A stretch of DNA of 64,000 nt, taken from contig BSWB01000001.1 of NCBI GenBank assembly GCA_033239125.1, forward strand, positions 7,390,501 through 7,454,500. The letters run 5' to 3'. The notes under the pieces are model-generated. The model was given only the letters and a program-made list of their open reading frames with translations, was not told where the DNA came from and made no database searches. The DNA comes from Fagopyrum homotropicum (Eukaryota > Streptophyta > Magnoliopsida > Caryophyllales > Polygonaceae). Of this stretch, positions 12,703-23,342 are shown piece after piece (the first letter of the stretch is position 1; the number at the start of each line of letters is the position of its first letter). The position numbers and the translations under genes were made by a program.

Positions 12703-12889
12703 TTATGGCCCGTTTGGAAGCACCGGGAATCATTCCCGGTAACGGAATGATTCCGAATCAATCAAAAGCTACGTTTGGTTAGAGGTCTTTTAACACATAA
12801 AAATAATCTCATCCATTTCATTTCCTTTCTCTACCCTTATTCAATTTCATTCCGTTTCCATTCCACCGCTCCAACCAAACGGGCACTTA
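12703..12889. mobile_element. Harbinger/Tourist-type MITE, about 181 bp
   Basis: The terminal inverted repeats TGGCCCGTTTGG (12706) and CCAAACGGGCAC (ending 12886) are flanked by TTA at 12703-12705 and 12887-12889. The 3-bp TTA target duplication and GGCCCGTTTGG ends are typical of PIF/Harbinger MITEs. The interior holds CATTCC/GGAATG words and no ORF. Confidence 0.75.
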
Positions 12890-13009
12890 AAATAAATTGA
12901 ACAAAAATCTTACTAATGCTGAAAGACGTTATTTTATGTGCCTGGATTCTCGATGGGGTGGACGTGGTGCTTTGGCATATATTTTATACTTGGCGATTCC
13001 GTTCTTGTC

Positions 13010-13011
<2 letters not shown>

Positions 13012-13083
<72 letters not shown>
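13012..13083. repeat. (TA)n microsatellite, about 72 bp
   Basis: Pure alternating TA followed by an 18-nt T run. The Tyr-Ile repeat frames across it are artefacts. Confidence 0.97.
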
Positions 13084-13099
<16 letters not shown>

Positions 13100-13111
13100 A
13101 CGTTCTTAGAA

Positions 13112-13316
13112 TTATTATAAGGGGCAAAAGCCGCTTAATTGATTTCGTTAAAAAAAATCCGCGTTCTTGCTGAGGTTGGCGAATCCTTTCTTGATAGAAA
13201 GATATGCTCTTTTCTGTACGCTCCTATAAATTATTATAAGTGGCAAAAACCAGTTGATTTCGCTTACAAGAATCCACGTTCTTGTTGAAGTTGGCGAATT
13301 CTTTCTTGTAATTAAA
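13112..13316. repeat. Two-unit imperfect tandem repeat, spacing about 116 bp
   Basis: The words ATTATTATAAG, GGCAAAA, TTGATTTCG and GTTCTTG..GAGGTTGGCGAAT occur in the same order in 13112-13201 and 13228-13316. Confidence 0.65.
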
Positions 13317-13765
13317 GTCTTTCACGACTTAATTATATCGAGCCTTTTCTCAATTCAATTCTATCTCTTTTTTAACTTGTTGCCATAACTGGTTAATTAA
13401 GGACAGCTGCTTTTGCTTCCATGCGGCAATGTCATTCTTCTTCGATCTCTAGCCTTGCCACTACAGAAGAAAGAGAGGTGACTATGTCTCTATGAATTGG
13501 ACAAGATCCGTCTATCTTGACTACGAGGCTCAACCATTTAGACCGTGACTATTCTTTGTGTTAAGGTTAATGCTTCGCTAATACTTTAGTTGCTGCTCCA
13601 AGAAGTAAAAGGATAAACACGAAAGTGAGCTAGCATACATTGCGAATTCCTTCCTCTCCCGAAGGTTAATTGCAGGCTGCAACCTCCGTCAGCATCACCC
13701 ACGCACTTCTTTAAAGAAAAATAAAGAAGAAATTATGTGTGAGAAATGAGAATAGAATATCGTAC

Positions 13766-13914
13766 GAGAGGCCACGGGTCAGCTCTTGCTTGTAGCCCAG
13801 TTGTTGTAGACGATCAGCATCATCCGGTGCAGCCGATTGCTGCTCTTCCAGTTCGGCAAGTAATGGACGCGTACTATACGCGTCTGAATTCGTGTACTCT
13901 TCGCTGTTTCCCGT
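13766..13914 (-). pseudogene. Duplicated permease exon 1 with a lost start codon
   Basis: This is a near-identical copy of the exon 1 at 10791-10939, with the same 149-nt length and the same GTACG donor. The initiator is ACG instead of ATG (plus strand CGT at 13912-13914 where the sister has CAT). The duplicated block (about 13678-14180 versus 10702-11215) holds 5' flank, exon 1 and all of intron 1, and stops at the exon-2 splice acceptor. With no start, no TATA and no exon 2 it cannot be a gene. The high similarity shows the duplication is much younger than the split from the complete gene. Confidence 0.85.
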
Positions 13915-14180
13915 TAAATCTTCGGACTTTCTTCTTCAGTTGTTTACGGGATAAAGGCGTCCGTACTTTGAGATCGATTTGATACTGGAAATGGGTGTTT
14001 TGGAATCCCAACGGATCTTTGCAAATATAAACATTGTCGATTCGTAAATGTGACATCCGACAGTCAAATGGAAGACCAGAAACATAACGGCTAGTCTTCG
14101 ACATCAGTGGGTAGCTAGATATCTGAAAATCGTCTTTTACTAAAGGAAAATAAAACTCATATCAGGAAGCTAAATTGAGT

Positions 14181-14681
14181 GATAATAATAAATGCATCAT
14201 ATTTATGATCAAGCCAGGAGTCGGAGCCCTATCACTTCCTTTGTCAGCGACTGCTGAATCTGCCATGCATGTCCACTGAATCTGCGTCTGCGATCGATGA
14301 ATCATTTTATCATAATGTTCTACAGTATGTGGGGTTCACATTGTGTCCTTGTCATAATGAATCTATTTTTGTGGTTTCTAAATGTAGAAACAAAATTCTA
14401 CATTGTTCGCCACAACTACACAATAGAGGAAATCCTTCTGTGATGTATGTAACCCATATGAGTATGTCTTTGTAATAACAAGCTGTTGTTTCTCTGATTA
14501 CAAGAAGAGTGTATTTTTAGGGGTTGATCTTAATTTGAGCGAAGGCTGTAAGCCTTGGCAGACCGGGTTCAATCTCGGTAGCCGGTTCATCAGCTCACTC
14601 AATTAAGTCAGCCCAAGTGATAAGCATGAGAAGTGGGCTGATCAGTGCAGCCCCATTTTTTGTATTTAGGAGTGATGAGTC

Positions 14682-14684
<3 letters not shown>
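14181..14684. other. Spacer with a tRNA-like fragment
   Basis: No gene supported. Around 14545-14590 there is a 4-bp stem around CTGTAAG followed by a T-arm-like CCGGGTTCAATCTCGG. Acceptor and D arms do not form, so it is not a tRNA gene; a SINE fragment is possible. Confidence 0.35.

Positions 14685-14721
<37 letters not shown>
14685..14721. repeat. (TA)n microsatellite, about 37 bp
   Basis: Alternating AT followed by a T run. Confidence 0.95.
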
Positions 14722-14723
<2 letters not shown>

Positions 14724-14965
14724 TTTTGACTCCCATATAAACAACCCTTACCATGTAAAATAACAAATTGTATCCGTTAGATCGTTGAATAGATGGCTGA
14801 GATTAGGCGATATTAAAGAGGAAGAAATCGTGTTATTAATGGAAGAAATATTCACCGGACCTAAATCTATATACTCGGCGGTATAGTGACATATATTCTG
14901 CGGTATATTCACATATATTCGGTGTTTACATGTTCACATGATAAGACCTGTTTACATATGAGTCA

Positions 14966-15105
<140 letters not shown>

Positions 15106-15109
15106 CTTG

Positions 15110-15480
15110 TGGTTTTTTCACTTCCGATAGAAAAACAAAAAGAGAGAGCTAGCCCTAATTGAACGGGAGAAGAGAGAAACATCAAGTTGTGAAGTGTTGG
15201 TTCTTGCTTACACCATAAGGAGAGCCTGTTTACAGAAGAACTGAAGATCTGAATCAACTCTTTAGCAACAAGTGTTGATTGCCCATTGAGGAGGCTGAAT
15301 TCCTCTCTACTTTTATCTTGTTCTCTTATGTGGTTTAATAGCTATTCTGATTCTTGCTCTTGTAATCTGAACTTGTTCTTGAGAAACTAGTGGAATCACT
15401 TAAGGAACGAGTTTCACCCTCATGAAACTCCGAGGACTAGAGGAAGTCGAACCCCGTCAACAAATCTCCTAAAAAATACA
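15110..15480. repeat. Possible copia LTR end fragment
   Basis: The wording (GAGAAACTAGTGGAATCACTT, then GAACGAGTTTC and GGAAGTCGAACCCCGTC) resembles the 3' part of plant copia LTRs, and copia gag lies 2 kb away. No matching second LTR was found, so this is a family-level impression only. Confidence 0.3.
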
Positions 15481-15499
15481 CTCTTTTCTTCAATTGTTA

Positions 15500-17168
15500 C
15501 TAAATTATGGGGATGAAGGGGTTTATGTGGATGAAGGAAGGACGTCTAGGGTTAGAAAAAAGATAAGGAAGCTGACCCATAGATAGAAGATCGGATATTC
15601 TATCTAGGAAAGGAAGATAAAACGAACAAAAACAGATCGAGCGTAATCTGCAGCAAATCCGCAAGGACAGATTGCTTCAGCCGCAGGGGCAACCCCTTGT
15701 CACCGCGGATATATTCCCGTCTTTTCTTCTTATTCCCGTTTCTTGCATTCGTTCTTCAACCCTGAGAGTTGCAACCGTTCCCCTTGCTTCCCCTGTGACT
15801 TGCTGAACGTGTAAGTTCCTTCTTATATGATTCTTCCTCACATTCATGTGATGCTGCAATTTTCTTCCTTCTGCTTCGTTTCTCTCTTCGTTCCTTTTTT
15901 CTTCTTCTCCAAGAATCAAGTTTGATCCTTGATTCTTGTGGAGCGTTTCGTCGATGACCCTTTTGATGTTCACAGGCTCCCTTGGTTGAGTTGTGAAGTG
16001 TGAAGAGTAGTAAAAGAGCAAGCTTTGGCCTTGTCGTGGTTCTGTTGTCATCGAGAAGCCGACAATAGCTTTTGTCGAAGATCCGCCCCCGCGCCTCTAT
16101 CATGCCACCCCCGCGGATAGCCGCCCCTGCGGTTTATCTGCAGTAGCTTCCGTCTGTTGTGAGCTTCTTCCTTCCTTGCTTCCCTCGTTCCTTTTCTTAC
16201 CTTTTGATAATGTTCCTTGACCCCTGAGTGTTCTGTAAGACTAAGGTTGAGACCTTAGCTTGTGTAGATCTGTTAGAGATCTTGGAGACTAGAAGTTATA
16301 GACTTCTAGCATTCGTTTCGGTTCTTGATTGACGCTTGTATGAACAAGCTTCCTTGTGTCCCTTTCTTGAGGCTTTCCTGAGTGTTTGCTGGGTGTTGAG
16401 AATACTTTCGAGTGAGGTAAGTCTCTTGGATTTACTTAGGTTCATTCTCGCGTATAGGTTTGATTGTATTGTCTTGTTTGTGTTGTTTATCTTGTTATAA
16501 GTGATAACCAGACTAGGATTCACCTTTGTTATACCTTAATTGGCCCAAGTGTATTATATCCGGGCGGTTACCACTTGTCCAGTTAAGAATGGGGAAACTG
16601 GGAGGTGCTCTCGCGGCCAGTCCAGCAGGTGATCGAGAAAATGATGCATATGTTCTATTCCTGTTGGTGAAAGGGGACGGAGGAGAGATCATAGCGATAC
16701 TCGTGTAACAATCATAAATTTAATTAGTAATTGGATGACTTCATGAAAGATAATAACCGGCTGTTGTGTGAGCATGATACGTGTCTACTTTATCTTATAT
16801 GTGTTTGTGCCTTTGCTGTCTTTATGATATGTAGAATGTTAGCTAACGGTTTATACCGATGTTGTAGATGTTTCATAGGTTCATGATGCTGCTGAGTCAT
16901 CCGGATGGTGTGGATAGCTGGGGTTCCCGTACATTATAGGACGAGATCGGGTTTATGTTATGTGGTTGCTTTTCTCTTTGTTTTGAACTCGGTTGCGAGT
17001 CTTTTTCGCTTCTTTTTGTTTAAACCTTTGATTTTATTATAAGTTTTGGTTTTCATTAGTCTATTCCTTGTTGCTAGATCCGTTGTGTCGTTGCTACTCT
17101 GAGGGTCGGGACCCATTGTGAGGTCCTAGCCCATAACACTCCAAGTTCCCATAACTTCGGGTGTTACA
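15500..17168 (+). mobile_element. LTR of a Tekay-like gypsy element, probably solo or truncated
   Basis: Ends in GGGTCGGGACCCATTGTGAG ... GGTGTTACA at 17168, which is the reverse complement of the LTR edge at 47186 and 63049 (TGTAACACCCC). Matching blocks include the GTTAGCTAACGGTTTATACC region (16840), the TTGTTATAAGTGATAACC region (16490) and TTCTTCTCCAAGAATCAAG (15900). The left edge is unclear: 15530-15560 carries GGACGTCTAGGGTTAG in the orientation opposite to the rest, which suggests an internal inversion or a second fragment. It interrupts copia DNA that resumes at 17169. No flanking duplication of AACTT was found on the left. Frames inside it are not genes. Confidence 0.7.
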
Positions 17169-17254
17169 AACTTGTGTGTAAGGAACATGATTAGCACGAT
17201 TAGCACGATTAGCAACAAGTACATCATAAGTTGGGATAAAGTGACGTGTAATCT

Positions 17255-18012
17255 CCTTTTACTTCTCCACTTGGATGATTATGTGAAACACATGATTAAT
17301 AGTTGGTAAGGAATCAAGAGAAAGAATATCACTCCAAATATGTTCGTATTGATCGTTGAACCCCATAAGAAATTGCATTACTCGATGCTTAGCTTCTCTA
17401 TCAACAATATTCTTTAGAATATCACATGTAAATTGATAATCCCTCGACGGGTACAAGTAGGAGGTCCATCAACAGAAACTAACTCGTCCCATAGCTTTTT
17501 TAATTTTCCAAAATAAATTGCAACACTAGTATTTTCTTATGGATATGAAAAACTAAGGGAGCGTTTGATACCTCGAAGCACTCTTAAGATCATCCCATTG
17601 TTCATGAGCCGACTCCACACAACTGAAATGCTCTGCAAGATTGACATCCATAAAATGTATAATCCAACAACGGATCATGTAATCAGCTCGAATCCACCTT
17701 GCGAGTTTCTCAACAACATCTTCGCTAGGTGTTTTGCACGTCCCATCGACAAAACCGAGCTTCTTCTTAGATCATAGTGCCATCCTTATGTTGCGTCTCC
17801 AGGATGGAAAACTGGATCCATTAAAGAGTATAGAGACCAATTGCACCCCTAGATAGTCGGAATTAGAGAGGTAAAGAAGATCATTAGCATTATTGCTTGA
17901 AAGCCGATATGAAGTTCGATCAAAAGTGGAATTCTAAGAGTTTTTGAAGTTCATTGGATCTGGATTAACTAGATTAGGATTAAGATTAGGATGCACTTCT
18001 CTGTCAGACATA
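17255..18012 (-). pseudogene. Ty1/copia gag remnant
   Basis: The minus strand carries copia gag wording from MSDREVHPNLNPNL (18012) through NGSSFPSWRRNIRMAL, KKKLGFVDGTCKTPSE and EQWDDLKSASR to RVMQFLMGFNDQYEHI, SDILSLDSLPT and FHIIIQVEK near 17259. These are the N-terminal and UBN2-type parts of copia gag. At least one stop and frame changes break it. A primer-binding-site-like TGATATCAGAGTA lies just upstream (18117-18129). The element is cut on its 3' side by the LTR ending at 17168. Confidence 0.8.
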
Positions 18013-18113
18013 TAAAATAAGAATGAATGAAAATAGGAAGAAAAGTAGTGAGGAGGAAGAAGGAAGATAATTGCTCGATCAAATCAGTTCAAGGAAGAAC
18101 TATCGTAGCCTAT

Positions 18114-18130
18114 TTACTCTGATATCATTT
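18114..18130 (-). other. Candidate copia primer binding site (initiator tRNA-Met type)
   Basis: The minus strand reads TGATATCAGAGTA, close to the TGGTATCAGAGC seen in plant copia elements, about 100 bp upstream of the gag start at 18012. Confidence 0.55.
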
Positions 18131-18489
18131 CAACATAGAAGATGAAATGATAATTCTTTCATATATCGATATTCCATGATTTACATCTCTTTTTTTTTTG
18201 TGATGGAGAGACAATGCTCTCCGCCGCATCTGGACGCACTTTTAGTAATAGAATATAAGGTTAAGTATTCATCAAACGAGGGATTGCCCGAGCCCTTACA
18301 TCGTCAAGTAAAATATCAACTACACCATCCAGCGGGTCATACAATACATTCAATCCCAAAGGAAGGATTATAGTAAAACTAGAAATAAAATTCGCTACTC
18401 TATTCGGCCCGTGGAAGGGCTGTCAAAATTGGATATTCTAGTTTCTTTTCAAGAAGTCTTGACATATATATACAATATACTAGACTATC

Positions 18490-19157
18490 AAGGGGATGGT
18501 AAGGGGCGATGTTTTTTTTGAAGAGTTTGATAATCAATTGGGAATCAGTTTCAAGGATAACCGATCGATAACCTAACTTTCAAGCAATCATAAGCCCATG
18601 AACCATGCCCCATATTTCAGCCATGGGGACGGAACACATTCATAGGTTGACACCAAACCCACTCAAGCATTATTTCTTAACACACCCGCCGCATAAACAT
18701 ACTCACCATTTTTCTTCGCACCGTCCGTGTTGACTTTGATTACTCCATCAAGGGTGGCTCCCAAGCAACATTAATGACATTGCATGAAGTTCTCCCATGG
18801 CCTTCTCCTCTTCTACTCCAAACTTCAACATATTCTTTGGTTATATCTTGTATGAAACGAGTCCTATCTCTGACATTGATTCTGTTGTTGAAAGCCTTCT
18901 CGTTTTACCATTTTCAGGTTCACCAAAGTCCAAATGCAAAAATCTCACCCATAGACATATATTATTAAAATGCGCTTTAGAAAGAATATTACCTCTTAAC
19001 CATGACGCAAATGATGCATCGTAGAATCCTCCACCAAGGCGAGTAGCCTGCAAACCTCTCCATGTGTTCTTAACCCTCCAACAATCTCTGAATAACAGTA
19101 AGAGAGACTCCGGCTCCTGGTTGCAGCAGACGCAAATACCAAATATGACAATCACTC
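18490..19157 (-). pseudogene. Old LINE fragment: RT zinc-finger and RNase H region
   Basis: The minus strand near 19140-19040 reads ICVCCNQEPES and then a Cys-Trp pattern (FRDCWRVKNTWRG), the zinc-binding zf-RVT module of plant LINEs. Further down, 18640-18530 reads MAEIWGMVHGL and LGYRSVILETDS, the reverse-transcriptase-like RNase H domain. Frames are broken. The younger LINE inserted at 19158 cuts this fragment; the expected rest beyond 25774 was not recognised. Confidence 0.7.
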
Positions 19158-19176
19158 TGATGACGTCTTTTTCTTT
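19158..19176. repeat. LINE target-site duplication, left copy (19 bp)
   Basis: TGATGACGTCTTTTTCTTT, identical to 25755-25773. Confidence 0.9.
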
Positions 19177-19219
19177 TTCTTTTTTTTTTTGATACTGTAC
19201 GGTAAGCATTTAGGCGGGA

Positions 19220-22200
19220 TCATCCTCTCGAGACTCTCCGACCTAGAGCATCCTTTCGGATGGCTTCCCCCACTTGTTGGGGAATCAATGAGCATCCAAA
19301 TGGGTAGTCGTGTCCCAAATCTGCGAGCGCATCGGCAACACTATTGACTTCCCTGAAAACATGTTGTATCCTGACCTGCTGGAAACTGACCAAAATGTTA
19401 GAAATATCTGAAATGATTAGGTCAAGGTCCCATGGGGGTTTCCATATTTGTTTAATGGAATTGATAATTGTAAGATTATCTCCCTCAATTTCAAGGTTCT
19501 TGATCTCCAGATCACATGCTCTGATCAAGCCTTCCCTTAGCGCACATGCTTCCGCATGGAGGACCGATATATTTCCACATTGTCCATAGCCCAGGGAGAT
19601 GGTTGATGCATGTTGGTTTCTAAGAATGAATCCGAAGGCCGACTCCCCCGATTCGCGTTTTGAACCATCAAAGTTCAACTTGGTGAATCCATTATCCGGT
19701 TTTAGCCAATGGATATTTTTTATTTTCCTATTGCTTCTACTTATTTTCTCTATAGTTTGGTTCTTTCTTCTTTTCGACTCTTGCTAGCTTTTAATCCGGT
19801 CTTGTACTTTCCCCTTTATATTATGATTTTTCTTATGATTAAATATGTTTTGGTTTCTCACGATCCATAAATTCCACCACGTAACGACTAATTGAACCAA
19901 CTGTTTATCCTCAAGCTTCTTTCTTAGGTGAGTTACCCTGTTTAGCACATTCTGATTGGATTGACTTGCCAATTGAAGTTCGGTCTTAGTGTTAGTATTT
20001 GGGAGATTATCCCAAAGGAAGGGGCAATCGAAAAACAGATGGTTAGCCGATTCAAATGGGTGGTTACATAGGACGCACTGCATGGGTACAGGGACTCTCT
20101 GTTTCTCCAGATTTTCCTTAGTTGGAAGCCCATTCATAGACATCTTCCACATAAAGTTTTTAATTTTGGGCATGATATCCATATCCCAGATCCACTCATT
20201 AGAGTGTGTTGTGATCCCTTTATTCTTGTAGACGAGGCCCATGGCAGATTTTGTAGTGTATAATCCCTTATCCGATGTTGCCCAATAAAGGCGGTCTTGG
20301 ATGAAAGATTTTGGAAGTTGGTATGATTTAATGGCGGTTAGGATCTCTCCAGGTAGAGAATTGCCTAGTTCCATATCCAATTTATGAGTATTCCATTTAT
20401 TCTCAATGATATAGTTACTAACTACAACATTTTCATCGATATGATTTCTATTCCGAAGCAAATTGATGAGCGGTTGATCTGTTACCCACTTGTTCTTCCA
20501 GAATTTGATGGTGTTACCATCCCCAACGCTCCACCGAAACCCCATTTCGAATTCCGGTAGGAGATTCATTAATCTCTTCCATTGCCAGGAGGTATTCTTT
20601 TGGGTTTTATAGTTCCATAAAAGAGAACCTTTGAGATATTTTTCACTCACTATTTTAACCCAAATATTGTTTGGTTCTTCCATAATTTTCCATAATAACT
20701 TCATTTGGAGGACTTTGTTCATATCTTCAGCTTTTCTGATGCCCACTCCCCCACACTTTTTTGGTTTACAAATTTTATCCCAACTGATGAGCGGGTGATA
20801 GGTGCTTCCTTTATTCCAAAAGAAAGACCGGTTGATTTGGTCTAGTTCTTTATGAATGGAGGCTGACAGCATAAAGCTTTGCATTATGAAGTTTGGTTTA
20901 GCATTTAAATTAGCCTTAATTAATACGGTTCTTCCTTCTTGTGATAGTGTGGATGCTTTCCATACAGTTAGTTGCTTCCTTGATTTAGTGATGATATCGT
21001 CAAAGACTGTCTTATTCACTCTTCCATTGATAATAGGGCAACCAAGATATTTATCCAACTCGTTTTGTAGCTGTTATTCCGATTTTTTCCTGGATTTGTT
21101 TTACCAAATCACCCCCTACATATTTTGTAGTTTGGAACGAAGATTTGTGAAAATTGACTTTTTGCCCCGAGATGAGGCAATACCCTTGTAGAAGTTCCAG
21201 AATCTTGGAACTAGCAGCTAGAGATGCTTTGGCGAATATTATTATGTCGTCAGCAAATGCTAGAAAGGGGATCACGATTGCCCCTCTAGTAATTGGGAAT
21301 CCAATGGTTTTATGATTTTGATTGCACTCTTTTTGAATGCTCCTAGCTAAAACTTCCGCACCAAGGTTAAATAACAAAGGAGAGAGAGGGTCCCCTTGTC
21401 GTAACCCCTTTCAGGGTAGATGACTTCAGACGGTTTATCGTTAACTAGGATAGAGTACGAGACCGTAGAAATGCACTCCCTAATCCAATTTATGAATTTT
21501 TGTTCGAACCTGAACTTTTCCATTACATTTAAGATAAATTGCCATTCTACTCTATCATATGCTTTTTCCATATCTAATTTCATCGCCATATAGCCCTCTT
21601 TCCCTTTTTTGCCTCTGAAACCGTGAAAGATTTCATGTGCAATGAGAATGTTGTCATGGATTGATCTATTCTTTGTAAATGCACTTTGGAGAGGGTGGAT
21701 TAATTTGGGCAGCACTCTTAAGCCTATTAGCTAGAATTTTAGCAATGATTTTGTATATTGTTGAGCATAGGCTGATGGGCCTGTAGTGGGTAGTTAGGGA
21801 CGGTTCATCCCTTTTAGGTATTAGGGTGATGAATGTATGGTTGATTTGTTTTAGTATTTTTCCGGATTGGTGAAAACTCTTCGTCGCTCTAATTACATCG
21901 GGACCTATTGTCGACCAATATTTTTGGAAGAAGCCGGCCGGCATACCATCAGGACCTGGGGACTTATCACTTCCGATATCGAAGACAGCTTTCCGTATAT
22001 CCTCATTTGTGAAAGGTTTGGTAAGTTCCACATTGTCACTATCAGTAATTTCTTTGGTGATAACATCCAGGTGTTGTGCGATATTTATCTCACTTACTTG
22101 ATTAGATCTAAACCGCTCCTTGTAGTCTTGGAGGAACTCAAATCTAATGTCATTATCAATATGAATTGTTGAGCCATTCTCTTTTTGGATTGAGCTTATA

Positions 22201-23342
22201 GCTTTTCTATTTTGTCTTCTTGTTGCTCTCCTATGATGGTACTTTGTATTTCTATCACCACAGTCTAGTGCTTTAGTTTTTGCTCTTTGCATCCAATATC
22301 TCTGTTGGAATTCTATAAGGCATTCTCTTTTTCTGTGTAGCCTATTTAGTTTATCATTCCGATGATCAAAGTAGTTCCTAATGTGTAACTTTTGTAGTTG
22401 TTCTATAGAGTCATCCGTTTCACGGACTTGTTTGTTTATATTACCAAATTTTTGTTTGCTCCACACTTTGAGTTTTATTTTGAGTAGATTCAGTTTCCTT
22501 ACCAATTTGAACATGTGCGTACCTGGGAATTGTGTTCTCCAGCATTGTTTGACAAGTCTTTCACAATCGTCTCTTTCGGTCCACATGAGTTCAAAACGGA
22601 ATGGTTTATTTTTAAATCGTTGAATTTTATTATTTATTTCTATTGAGGTTAAGCAATGATCAGATGAAGTGAAGGCGTGGTTCCATACATGGATTAGGTT
22701 ATAGGCATTGAGCACCTCATAATGCGCCATAGCCCTATCTAGTTTTTCAAACGTGTTATTTTCGCCATCTCTCTTCTTTCTCCATGTAAATTCATTCCCT
22801 CTGGAAATGAGATCTACAAGGTTGTATTCTTGCATTACATTCTGTAGTCTTTGGAACCGGTTTGTTCTTAGTGGTGCACCCCCTAATTTATCGGGCGGGT
22901 TAAGAATGTCATTAAAGTCTCCCATTAGGAGCACTGGTTTGTTTTGCGTATTTATGGACTCTTTCACTTTAGTCCAGAACTCGTCTTTAAGCCTTTCATT
23001 AGGGGGTGCATAGATTAGGTAGATTGCCATATTGAAATTAGATTCAAGATTAGAATGATCCATTATTATGAATCTTGTGTCCTTATGACGAAATTTTATT
23101 GTTTCATTGATGAGGAGGTTATCTTTCCATAGAAGACATAACCCGCCTGCTAGGCCATCCGATGGGATGAAGCATATTCTATCAAACCCCACACTCCTCC
23201 AATACATCTCAGGAGGTTCGATATTAGTTTTCAACTCAGCCAGCATAATCATATCAATATGCTCGTTTTGGGTTGTGATTTTGATATCGGTTCAGAAGTT
23301 TTTCTTCCTAATACCTCGACAATTCCAGAAAGCTATCTTCAT
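19220..23342 (-). pseudogene. LINE ORF2: endonuclease, reverse transcriptase, zf-RVT and RNase H (several frame breaks)
   Basis: Starts at the ATG at 23342 (MKIAFWNCRGIRKKNF). An in-frame TGA follows at 23294-23292, then the frame is open to about 21666. Endonuclease marks: LAELKTN, LMGDFNDI, SSDHCLT. RT marks: DKSPGPDGMPAGFFQ, YRPISLCSTIYKI, DMEKAYDRVEW, FADDIIIFA (near 21250), HKSSFQ and DKYLGCPI. A zf-RVT Cys/His cluster lies near 20060, and an RNase H domain (MNFDGSKRESG, LHAEACALREGL, IEGDN, VADALADLG) at 19678-19220. Frame changes occur near 21700, 21360, 21055 and 19780-19680, apparently small indels, because the family wording continues directly across them. Family assignment is firm; the copy is inactive. 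Confidence 0.92.

Noticed and set aside
12897..13173. Open frames over the (TA)n run at 13012-13083
   Set aside because: They are Tyr-Ile repeats produced by a microsatellite.
14545..14595. Possible tRNA with a GTA anticodon-like loop and a T-arm
   Set aside because: Acceptor and D stems do not form at the required spacing.
15677..16103. Minus-strand frames of 115-124 codons
   Set aside because: They fall inside LTR DNA homologous to non-coding LTR copies at 57628-58297.
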